A DNA stretch of 64,000 nucleotides from Vespa crabro (Eukaryota; Arthropoda; Insecta; Hymenoptera; Vespidae): NCBI RefSeq assembly GCF_910589235.1, contig NC_060974.1, positions 306,501-370,500 of the forward strand, written 5' to 3'. Within the stretch, counting starts at the first letter, position 1, and each line of letters begins with the position of its first letter. The notes under the pieces are model-generated. The model worked only from the letters and a program-made list of their open reading frames with translations, made no database searches and was not told the origin of the DNA. Below, in pieces: positions 35,286-46,955 of this stretch. A program made the position numbers and the translations under genes.

Positions 35286-38200
35286 TAGAGAGATTGTTTC
35301 CTGGTCCTAAAGTCCGATTGGATCGAGAGGAACTCGCATAATTATCCATCGCCAAGTCGGAATATTTTCAAATCCGACACTCGCATTGGTTCTCAAGCCA
35401 CTCGCATAAATTTTCCTCGACCATTCGGAATATTTTTTTGTCCGACTGTTGCTTTGGTTTGAGAAGCAATCGCACAAATTTCCCTCGACTATTCGAAGTA
35501 TTTCCAAGTACGGAAGTCACATTTGTTCGAGGGGCACTCTCATCACATTTCCTAGAATTGTGAGAAAGTGTCTAAATCCGACAGTCAAATTGGTTCGAGT
35601 ATCTTACTCATATCTTTCCCTGAACGAATCGGATTATTTCCAAGTTCGAATGTCGCATTCTATCGATAGACACTCGTATAACTATCTCTTGACTAGTCGG
35701 AATATTTCCAATTCCGATAGCCGCATTTGTTCGATTGGCACTGCTTTAAATTTGCCACGAATATTGGGAGTGTTTCTAGGACCGACAATCATATTCATTC
35801 GAGATGCACTCGTGTAACTATCCCTGTACTAATCCGAATTTTTCTAGTTCGATAGTTGCTTTGGTTCGACTAGCACTATTATAACATTCTTTGGACCAGT
35901 CGGAATAATAATAGGTCCGACAGCAGCATTGGTTCGAGTAGGACTCGCACAAATTTACCTCGTCTTGTTGGAATATTCTAAGTCGCACAATCGTATTCGT
36001 CCGGGAGGCAGCCGCATAAATTATCCTCTATGAGTCGTAATATTTTCAAGTCCGACAGTCTTAATGTTTCGAGAAGCACTCGCATAGCTTTCCCACGAAT
36101 TGTCGATATATTTCCAAGTTCGGCCGCCGCTTATGTTCCAGAGTCACTCGCATAAACTACTCTCGACTAGTCGGTATTTTTCCAAGTCCATCAGCCGTAT
36201 TGGTATGAGAAACACTCGCGTAAATTTCCCTTGACTAATTGCAATATATTTAAGTCCGACAGTTGCATTGATTTCCAAGCCACTCGCATAAATCTACATC
36301 GACTATTCGGAATACATCCAAGTCCGACTGTCGCTTTAGTTAGAATGGCTCTCGCATAACTTTACCCCGACTGGTTGGAATTTTTCAATGTCCGCCAGCC
36401 GTATTTGATCGAGAGGCAATCGCATAACATTCTTTCTACTAGTCGGAATATTCCTTACTTTGACAGCCGCATTGGTTCGAAATGCACTCACTTATATATC
36501 CTTCAAATAGGCAGATTATTTCTAAGTCCGACACCCACATTGGTTCGAGAAGCACACGCTTAAATTTCTTTCGACTAGTCGGGAGATTTAAGAACCAGAA
36601 AGCCGCAATTTATTGAGACGCACTCGAAGAACATTCCCTCCACTAGTCGTTATATCTCGATATCTGGCAGCCGCATGGGATCGAGACACACTCGCATAAC
36701 TCTCCCTTATCTAATCGTAATATTTCCAATTACGAATGCCGCATTGATTCGAGAGACACTCGTATATCTTTACCCCGACTAGTAGGAATATTTCAATGAC
36801 CGACAGCTGCATTTGTTCGAGAGGCTTTCGCATAACATACACTCGACAATTCGGAATATTTTTTATTTCTCCAGCCACATTGGTCCGAAATGCACTCGCA
36901 TAACTATCTCTCGACTATTCACACAATTTCCAAATGTGATAGCCACATTGGTTTGAGTGGCACTCCCATAAATTTCCTTCAACCAATCCGAATATTTCCA
37001 AGTCTGTCAATCGCATTGTAACACAAATCATTCGCATAACATTTCCTTGACTAGTCCTAATATTTCGAATTCCGACAACGTCATTGATACCAGAGTCACT
37101 AGCATAACTTACCCTAACAAGTCGGAATATATCCAAGTCCTCCAGCAGTATTGGCTCGAGAGGCAATCCCACAAAATTCTCCCGACTAGTTGGAATATTT
37201 CCACGTACAACATCCACATTGGTTTCAGAGGAAATCGCATTTCTTTCTCCTGAATAATCGGATTATTTCCAAGTAAGACTGTCACAATTGGTCGGGAGTC
37301 ACCTGCATATTTTTCACTCGACTAGTCGGAGAATTTCCAAGATCGTCAGACGCATTAGTTCAAGAGTCTCTCGCAAAACGTTCCGTCGACTTGTAGGAAT
37401 ATTTCCAATTCCGATAGTTGCATAGGACCCAGAGTTACTCGCATAACATTCCTCTGACCAGTTATTTCCAAGTCAGACTGTCGCATTGAGTCACAAGTTA
37501 TATGCATAACCTCGTTCAAAAACGCTGGAAATTTCCAAGTTAGAATGCCGTACCGGTTCGATAGTTACTCGCATAATTTTCCAACAACTTGGAATATTGT
37601 TATGAACGACGGCCGAATTGGTTCGATAGGCACACGCATTACTATGCCTTGACTATTCGGAATATTTCGAAGTCTGACAGCCGCATTGTTTCGGTAGACA
37701 CCCGCATAACTTTCTCTCGTCTGTTCCGAATATTACCATGTCCGACAGTCGCTTTGTTTAGAGTGGAAGTCGCATAACATAATCTCGTCTGTACGGAACA
37801 TTTTCATGCCCGACGGTCCCATTGGTTCATATTTCACTCACATTACTCTCTCGTCAAGCTGAAGTATTTCCAAGTTCGATAATCGAATTGGACTGACAGG
37901 CACTCACTCAACTTTTCCTCGACACTCGGAGTATTTCAATTCCGACAGTCGTTTTGGTTATAAAGTGACTCGCATAACTTTCCCTCCACTAGTCGGAAAG
38001 TCTCCAAGACCGACAGACGCATTGGATCTAGTGGCTCTTGCATAACATTCCCTCGTCTATTTGGAATATTTGCAAGTCCTGTATCAGTATTGATTTGTGA
38101 GGCGCACGCATAACATTCCCCCGACTAGTTGCAATATTTCCAAGTCCGGCATTCGCATTGGTTTCAGAGGCACTCGCATAGCTTTGTCTCGTCTAGTCGG

Positions 38201-39415
38201 AATTCTTCCAAGCCAGGAAGTCGCATTGGTCCGAGAAGAACTCGCCTAACTTTCCCTCGAATAGTAGTAATTTATCCAAGCTCGTCATTCGGATGGGATA
38301 AAAGATAACCCGCAAAACTTTCCCTCGTCCAATAGTAAAATTTCCAAGCTCGTCATTCGGATTGGATCAAAAGTCACTTTCATAACTTTCTATCTTGTAA
38401 TCAGGATTTTTGCAGGTCCAACAGTCGGTTATATATATGGGGCAATCGCATAACTTTCCATAGACCAGGACTTTGTTTCAAACCCGACAGCCCCATTGAT
38501 TCCAAGTCTCTCGCATAGTTCTCACCATACTGGTCGGGATATTTCCAATTTCGGGATATTTCCAAATTGATTTGATAGGCACGGCATAACTATCCCTAGA
38601 GAAATTGGAATATTTCCATGTTTGACAGTCACATTGAATCAAAATCACTCGCATAATTCTCCCACGTATTGTAGGTATCTTTCCAAGTCCTATTAGTCTG
38701 AGTGGCTTTAGTTTAATTGGCTTTAGTTTGAGTGGATCTCTCATGAGCTTCCTTTGACCAGGCAGAATATTTCTTGTTCCAACATCCGTAGTGTTGCGTT
38801 ATCCAGTCACGTAACTTTCTATCGAACAGATAAAATACTTCCAATTGTGACAGGCACATTGTTTCGAGAGGCACTCGCATAACTATCTATCGATTAAGAG
38901 GGTTATATCCAAGTCCCACAGTCGTAGTTGGCGCGTGGCATTCTCATAATGTTCCATAGACTAGTCGGAATGGTACCAAGCCCGACAGCCGCATTGTTTC
39001 AAGTGGTAGTAGCGTATCATTCCCACCAATAGTTTGGTAATTTTCAAGTGTGACAGCAGCTTTGTATCAAGAGGCATTCGTTTAACTTTACCCCGACTAG
39101 TTGCATCATTTACATGACTTAGAGCCATATTTTTTGAGAAGCACACTTATATTTTTCCCTGGACTAGGCGGGAAATTTACTTGATGGGCAGTCGCGGTGG
39201 TTAGAATGTCACTCGTATAAACTCTCTATCAACTAGTTGGAATATTTCCATGTCCGAAAGCTGAATTCAATCGGGAGGCACTCGCTTATCACTCCTCAAC
39301 TTTATGTGATATTTCCAAGTATAACAACCGATTTGGATAAAGGTGCACTCGAATATCTTTCACTCAGGTCGGAATATTTCCAAGTCCGTGAGTTGCAATG
39401 AATCTAGTGGGTATT
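35286..39415 (-). repeat. 68-bp satellite array B (reverse)
   Basis: The same satellite as 20441-29190 but reverse complemented: the + strand reads CGACTAGTCGGAATATTTCC, AAGTCCGACAGTCGCATTGG, TTCGAGAGGCACTCGCATAA. About 61 units. Divergence between units is as high as in array A. It ends at an unrelated island at 39416. Confidence 0.92.
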
Positions 39416-40065
39416 GTTACATCCCGCGAGAAGCGACGTATGTAAATAATAATAAATAAAAGGGGAACAACATATATGAACTATAGTATAAATGAAAGAT
39501 TAATACATTAGCTATCTTAAGTAAAGGGGATCAACCTTGAAAATTCATATCGCTCATTTGTAGACTAAATATTCAAAATATCGATAATTTTACCACTAGC
39601 AATATTAGCTAAGTTACCTTATAAATACATGTTACTACTAGCACCTATTTATTAATAATACATAAAAACACTTAAAAGAATAATAATAATTCGCTAACAA
39701 ATCGGGACCTATGTAAAAAAAAATATATACATATACATGCAACCCTGTAAAAAAATAAACAATTACCCTAATGAATTAATGTTCAACAACCTTGGGAAAT
39801 TACTGCGAGAAATTTCTTTAAATAAATGTAATAAATAATTGCAAGATATACATATCGATTATGGCGAGATGACATCCGCTGATATGGATTTTAACATCCT
39901 GCGTTCCAAGTATTTAGAGCAACGATATCGACATCATTTTCGGAACCACACCTGCTAATAACAACATTGCAGGGGCTAAGAGTTCCGAGAATTCCGGTGA
40001 TAAGCACCGAGAGAACGCAATACATGGAAGAGGTAATAAAGGAACGCTCGCATTGTTCTGCACTA

Positions 40066-40149
40066 CCACTACCGTACTTCGGCGGCAAGCTCGAGCGACG
40101 CACCCCACCACTACCGCACTTAGGCGGCAGGCGCGAGCGTCACACATGC
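40066..40149. repeat. Two-copy 42-bp imperfect direct repeat
   Basis: CCACTACCG(T/C)ACTT begins at 40066 and again at 40108, followed in each copy by a GGCGGCA(A/G)GC and CGAGCG stretch. This GC-rich pair lies within the possible LTR and could be a duplicated regulatory block. Confidence 0.75.
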
Positions 40150-40636
40150 GCAATGACGTCAACCGGACTTGCCCTAGGAGAATCAAAGAGCGTCGTCAGT
40201 CAGTCATCGCTCGCAGCCTTACTCAATAAGTCGCAAGCTCCTAGACTTGAGCCTTAAGCAGTCATTATCCAACTTAGAATTTTACACTATAGTTTATCTT
40301 TGTCAATTAAATTAGTTAGAACCCTTCAATTGAAATTAAAATTAAATTTTTTAACTATAAAATAACCGCGTTCGCGTGCGGAATATCATCCAAATGTGTA
40401 ATTATTCAGTGTACTTTAGTGAAACATTTAATACATCTTTAAAATTGTTATTTTTAACCAGTGCGTGATTTCTTTATATCCATACATTCATCTATCCTTA
40501 TTGCTCGGTGAGGACGAACCGCACGAGTATCCTGCTATAAAATTGTCGTTTCGGTTAGGACGCTCCGCACGGACGACACTTTTCTCTTTCTCTCCTACTT
40601 CCAATCAAACACCTCTTCCAAAGACTTGCCCTCCTA

Positions 40637-41020
40637 ATGCATAAGGTACGTCGCTGTGGCAGAAAATATCAACTACGTCGTCTGTTAAAGGAACTTTACC
40701 ACGAAACCGAAAATTATAACAATACATTGGGTGTGGAATTAACTGAAGAAGAGAAAGGAAATTTTCCCTCATTCGACCTGAATCCCCTGCAGCTCTCTAG
40801 AAGGTGGGTGCCCCTACTGGACCTTCCGATTTTGTATCCTAGGACCCCCAAATATCTGGAAATAAGGCTCCACTATCAGCTTGGATTGTCTTCCCAAGTG
40901 GTATGTGAGCATTTGAAATATCGATTCGACACTCTGTTCGGTTTCAATCCCGAGCCAATTGAACTGCCCAGGCAGGTAAGGGCCGAAAAGGGCACAAATC
41001 ACCCGCAAGGGTCGGAATAG
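40637..41020 (+). CDS. Unrecognised 127-residue ORF in the island (possible gag fragment)
   Basis: This is the only open frame in the window that is neither satellite, trinucleotide repeat nor antisense to a retroelement gene. It starts MHKVRRCGRKYQLRRLLKEL, has an acidic-basic middle and a Pro-rich stretch (LLDLPILYPRTPKYLEIRLH), and ends shortly after a KGTNHPQGSE sequence. There is no signal peptide, membrane segment or zinc motif. If the flanking sequence is an LTR and leader, an N-terminal gag fragment is plausible, but no family was recognised. Composition is ordinary coding-like, unlike the surrounding satellite. It may also be a chance ORF. Confidence 0.35.
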   Translation: MHKVRRCGRKYQLRRLLKELYHETENYNNTLGVELTEEEKGNFPSFDLNPLQLSRRWVPLLDLPILYPRTPKYLEIRLHYQLGLSSQVVCEHLKYRFDTLFGFNPEPIELPRQVRAEKGTNHPQGSE

Positions 41021-41070
41021 TTTACTTACTTTGGAGATAGCTCTATTAAAGTACATAGCTTGTGAGACGT

Positions 41071-44000
41071 AAAAGTATCTCTTGACATTTTCTCGCCCAG
41101 ATGGAATATTTCTAGGATCGACAGTCACATTGGTTCCGGATGCACTCGTATAGCATCCTCTCGTATAGTCGGAATATTTCAAAGCCGACAATCGCAGTGG
41201 TGCGATTGACACTCTCAAAATTTTATCTTGACTAGTCGTAATATCTAATGTACGTCAGTCGATTTGGTTCTAAAGATACTCGCATAACTTTCAATCGAAT
41301 AGTAGGGATATTTCCAATTCCGAATGTCGCATAAATTCGAGAGGTACTCGCAAAACTTTCTCCCGGCTAGACGGATTATTTCCAATTACGAAAACCGCAT
41401 AGGTTCCAGTGGTACCAGCAAAACTTTCTGTCGTCTAGTCGGAATATTTCAAAGTCCGACAGTTGTATTCGTTCGAGTAGCACTCGTATAACTTTCTCCC
41501 GTCTATTCGGATTATATCTAAGATCGACATTAGCAATGGTGCGTTAGGATCTCTCATATTTTTCTCTTGACTAGTCGTAATATTTCTAGGTACCATAGCC
41601 ACTTTAGTTCCAAAGGAACTTGCATAACTTTCCGTCGAACGGCCAAAATATTTCTAATTATGAAAGTCGCATAAGTTCGAGATGTACTCGCTAAACTTTC
41701 CCACGACTAGTCGGAATATTTCCAAGACTGACAGTTGCATTCTTTTAAGTGGCACTTTTATAATATTCTCTCGACCAGTCGGAAAATTTCTAATTTTGAT
41801 AGTTGCATTGTTTCGAACGGCACTCTCATATCTTGCCCTCAATTAGTATTTATCGTGCTAGATCCGATAGTCGCATTGAATCGAGAGGCATTCGTATAAC
41901 TATTCCTTCACTAGTCAGAATATTTTCAAGTGCGACAGTCGCATTAGTTTGTGTAGCACACGTAAACCTTTCACTCGACTAGTCGGAATTTTTCCAAGTT
42001 CAAATGTCGAATTGGTTCCAGAGGAATCCGCATAGCTTTCCTTCGAATAGTAGGAATATTTTCAAATCCGGCAGTCGCATTGGTTTACACGAGACTCGCA
42101 TATATTTCCGTCGAATTCTCCAAATATTTCCTAGTCCGATAGCCATTTTGCTTTCCAGTGTCACTCGCATAACATTCCCTCCACTACTAGTCCAATCCAC
42201 TATACTTTCAAATCTGACTGCCACATTGGATCGAAATGCTTGCTCATAACTTATCCTCGACTCCTCGGAATATTTGCAAAACCATCAAACGCGTTGTTTA
42301 CAGTTACTCGAATAACGTTCCCTCGATTGATATTTCCTAAACCGACAGAAGTATTAGTTCGAAAGGCACTCGCATAACTATCAACTGCCTAGTAAGAGTA
42401 TTTCCAAGTCTGATATCATCATTTGTTCCAGAGGTAATCGCACAACTTTCCCTCGACTAGTCGGGATATTTTCACGTCCTCCCTTCGTTTTGGTTCACAA
42501 GTTACTCCCATAATTATCCTTCGATTAGTCGGAATATTTCCATTCTTCAGCCGCTTTGTTTTGTGAGGCAATCGCATAGTTTTCTTTCGTTATGTCGGTA
42601 AATTTCCAAGACCAATAGTTGAATTGGTTCATAGATCGCTCGCATAAGTTTCCTTCGACTCTTCGATGTTCTACCAAGACCGTTAGACGCTTTCTTTCGT
42701 GTGGCAGTCCGATTGACGCATTAGTTCGAGAGGCATTCCCATTACATTTCCTCGACTAGTCGAACTATTAGCTAGTCCGACAGTCCCAGTGGGCTAATAA
42801 GTAACCCGCATAACTATTCCTCGACTAGTCGGAATATTTCCAAGTGCGATAGTAGCATTTGTTCGACAGGCACTAGCGTAACATTCCCGCGAATAGACGG
42901 AATATTCTTAAATCCGACGCGTTGTTAGGATATCCACTTGTATAACTTTCCGTTGAATAGTGAGAATATTACCAAGACCAATAGTAACGTCGATTCACAA
43001 GTCAATCGCATAATTTTCTTTAGAAAATGAGGAATATAACTTGTCCCTACAGTCGCAACGGTTCCAAAGGCACTCGCATAACTTTCCCTCGACCAGTCGG
43101 AAAATTTCCAATTCCGACTGTCGCATTTGTTCATGAGACTACCCCATATCTTTGATCGACTAGTTTGAATAATGCTATGTCCTATAGTCGCATTGATTGG
43201 AGAGGCACTCACACTTCCTTTCCTCCACTAGTCGGAATATTTGTAGATGCGAGAGTCGCTTTAGATGGAATATTTCCAAGTACGTAATTCGCATTGCTTC
43301 GAAAGATAATCGCCTAACTTTCGCTCGATTAGTCGTATTGTTTACAAGACTGACAGCTGCATATGTTCGAGTAACTCTCGTATAACTTTCCCTCGTTTAG
43401 TGGGAATATTTCCAAGTGCGACAATCGCATGATTCGAGAGACACTCACGTAACTTTCCTTTGAGTTGTCGAAATATTTCTTACATCGATAGTCACATTGG
43501 ATTGATATGCACTCACATAACATTCCATCGTATAATCCGAATATTTCTATATCCGAGAGATGTATTAGTTCAAAATTCAATCGCATGTCTTTCATTCGAA
43601 TAGTCGGAATATTTACTAGTGCAATAGTAGCATTGTAGCGTGCGGCGCACGCAAAAGTTTCGATCGACAAGTCGAAATTTTTCTAGGTCTGATTGTCGCA
43701 AAGGTTTGGGAGGTACCCGCATAACGTTCCCTCTACTGGTCGTAATGATTCTAAGTACTACAGTCGCACTTGTTCGAGAGACAGTCGAACAACCTTCTGG
43801 ACTAGACTGAATATATCCAAATCCGACTTTCGCAATGTTGGTATAGTCACTCGCATAACTTTCCTTGAGAAGTCGTAATATTTCCAACCACGACAGTCGC
43901 AATTGTTCAAGTGTCCCCCGCATAACTTTCCCCGACCTGTCGGGTTATCTCCAAGTCTGACAGACGCATTAGTTCAAGAGGATATTGCATAACTTTTCCT

Positions 44001-44735
44001 CTACTGGTCAGAATATTTTCAGTTACGAAGGTCGCAGTGGTTCGAGAGTAAATTACATAGTTTACGCTCGGCTAGTCGGAATATTACTAGTTTCGTCAGT
44101 TGCATTGGTTCAAGAGGAACTCGTATAACCTTTACTCGACTAGTCGGAATATTTCTGTTCATAACGATCGCATTGGTACTAAAGAAACTCGTATAACTCT
44201 CAATAGATGATTCAAAGTATTTTCATGTCCATAGTTTCATTGATATGAGTGCATTTATATAACTTTTACTGGAATTGTCAGAATATCCCTACGTCCGACA
44301 TCAGCATTGTTTTAAGAGGTACTCACATAACTTTCCCTCTACAAGTCTGAATATTTCCAAGTTCGATGGTAGCATTGGAACACAAGCAAATCGCACAACT
44401 TTCCCTCGGCAAGTCGCAAAGTTCCGAGCCGAAAAGTCCCTTTTGATCGAGAGGCACTTGCACAACATTTCTTTAACTAGTCGGTATAAACGCAAACCCC
44501 ACAGTAGCATTGGATCGAAAGAATCGAATAACTTTATCTCGATTAGTAGAAATATTTCCAAGTCCGAATTTAGTGTTGCTTCAAGAGGGTCTCGCACAAA
44601 TTTCCTTCGATCAGTCGTAATATTTCTTGGTCCGACAGTCCCGTGGATAGGGGATATGTCTGTATAAAGTCCTTTCGACAAGTTGGAATATGTCCAAGTA
44701 GGACAATGTCATTGGCTGGTGATGCATTTAGCTAT
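41071..44735 (-). repeat. 68-bp satellite array C (reverse)
   Basis: Continuation of array B after the island, in the same orientation, about 54 units. Unit edges are recognisable by CTAGTCGGAATATTTCC. The last units near 44700 pass directly into the 341-bp satellite at about 44736. Confidence 0.92.
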
Positions 44736-46790
44736 ATGAGAAGATAAAATCGTGAAATCTTTGAAAATACTTGCACCAAAGTTTGGAAAATGTTACCAAT
44801 CGATTCAGATAATTTTATTTCAAAAAATCAAACATATATTTTATATTGGAATCGAAGTTTTTGACATTATCTAATATCGTTTATATGATTTGTCGCTCAT
44901 ATACGCGTATCGTAGAAATACGATAAGTTGAAATCTCAAACGATTTCATTGATTTTATATTCCATCGATGCAGAAAAAAGAATATAACAAGAATATAACG
45001 TCTCTACTATGTGTAAATACGCGTTTTAACAAGAAAATTGTCGAGAAACATAATCGACACATGCGAAACATGCTATATGAGAAGATTAAATCTTGAAATC
45101 TTTGAAAGTACATGTCACACAGTTTTAAAAATCTTACCAATCTATTGAGAACATTGCATTTAATTCGGTCAACCATCTATTTTCTATTGGTATCGAAGAT
45201 TTTTGCATTGCTTCAAATCGAATATACGATTTTTCTCACATATACGCGTATCGTCGAAATACGAATAGTTAAAATAACATTCAATTTCGTTGTTTTTATA
45301 TTCGATCGACGCAGAAGAATGGATATAAAAAGAATATAACGTTTATAGTATGTGTAAACTCGTTTTTTACAGTGATAATTGCCGAAAAAATAATCATTAC
45401 TTACAAATTTCTCTATATCGAGAAGATGACAACGTTAAATCTTTGAAAATACTTGTAACGCAGTTTGAAAAATGTTACCAATCGATTCAGAACATTGCAT
45501 TTCAATAGATAAAATATCAATTTTTTAATGGAATCGTACTTCATAACATTGTTTCATATCGTATATACGATTTTTTGCACATATTCGTGTATCGTCGAAA
45601 AACTGATGGTGAAATTTGTTTCAATTTCATTGATTTTACATTATAACGATGCAGAATACGGAATAAAACAAGAATATAACATTTCTACTATGCGCAAATA
45701 TGCGTCTTAACTTGAAAATTGTCGAGAAATGTAATCGCCACATTCGAATTTTAATATATGTGAAGATAAAGTTTTGAAATCTTTGAAAATACCTGTACCA
45801 CAATTAAAAAAATGTTACCAATTTAATCAGAACTTTGCATTTCATAAGACAAAGCATCTATTTTTAATGACCCGAAGATTTTAACATTGTTACGTATCGT
45901 ATATACGATATTTCCCTCATATACACGTATCGTCCAAAAACGAAAAGTTGAAATCTCGTTCAATTTCATTGATTTTAAATTCAATCGACGTAGAATAAAG
46001 AATATTAAAAGAATATAACGTTTTTACCATGACTAAATACGCGTCTTCATATGATAATTTTCGAAAAACATAATCGACATACACGAATTTCGTTATATGC
46101 GAAGTTAAAATCGTGAAATCTTAAGTAATACTTGTGCCACAGTTTGAAAAATGTTACCAATCGATTCAGAATATTGCATTCCATTAGATCAAACATCAAT
46201 TTTATATTGGAATCAAAGTTTTAACTACGTTTCATATCTTATATACGATCTTTCGTTCATATAAGCGTATCGTCGAAAAACGAAAAGTTGAAATCTCGTT
46301 TAATTTTATTGATTTTATATACAATCCACGCAGAATAAAGAATATAACAAGAATATAACGTTTTATCTATGTCCAAATATGTGTATTCATATGATAATTG
46401 TCGAAAAACATGTTCGACTTACTTGAATTTCGGTATATGCGAAGTTAAAATCGTGAAATCTTTAATAAAACTTGTACCACTGTTTGAAAAATGTTAGCAG
46501 TCAATTCAGAACATTGCAGTTCATAAGATCAAACATCTATGTTATTCTGGACTCAAAGTTTTTAACTTTGATTTACATAGTATATACGATTTTTCACTCA
46601 TATACACGTAACGACGAAAAATGAAAAGTTGAAATCTCGTACAATTTCATTGATTTTATATTCTATCGACGAAGAATAAAGGATATAACAAAATTAATAC
46701 GTTTTTACTATGTTCCAATATGCGTTTTCATATGATAAATGTCGAAAAACGTAATCGACATACGCGAATTATGGTATATGCGAAGATAAA
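44736..46790 (+). repeat. Diverged edge monomers of the 341-bp satellite
   Basis: The first six or so monomers keep the period (the GAAATCTTTGAAAATACTTG-type word recurs near 44755, 45098 and 45438) but differ far more from each other and from the inner consensus than monomers after 47200 do. This matches the usual picture of a satellite array edge that escapes homogenisation. Confidence 0.85.
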
Positions 46791-46843
46791 ATCGTGAAAT
46801 CTTTAATTATACTTGTGCCACAGTTTGAAAACTGTTATCAATC

Positions 46844-46955
46844 GATTGAGAACATTTCATTTCATAAGATCAAACCTGTATTTTACATTAGAATCAAAGT
46901 GTTTAACATCGATTCATATCGCATATTCGATTTTTTCGCTCATATACGCGTATCG
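46844..46955 (+). repeat. 112-bp truncated monomer, marker 1
   Basis: GCGTATCG is joined to GTTCAGAACTTGGCG, skipping about 230 bp of the monomer. This marker has diverged slightly from the other four. Confidence 0.82.

Larger units (their letters stand above)
39416..41070. mobile_element. Non-satellite island, possible LTR-retroelement fragment
   Basis: A 1.65-kb block of unique-looking sequence inside the 68-bp satellite. It begins TGTTACATCCCGCGAGAAGC, which is similar in style to the 5' end of insect LTRs. It contains a GTCAGTCAGTC stretch at 40195 resembling the TCAGT initiators of insect retroelements, an AT-rich stretch, repeated GGACG-type blocks near 40510 and 40560, and one ORF. 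I found no second LTR, primer-binding site or pol motif. It could instead be a captured host fragment. Confidence 0.45.

Noticed and set aside
39416..41078. GTAT target-site duplication flanking the island
   Set aside because: GTAT precedes the TG start and another occurs near 41075, but a 4-bp match in AT-rich DNA is weak and the right end does not finish in CA.
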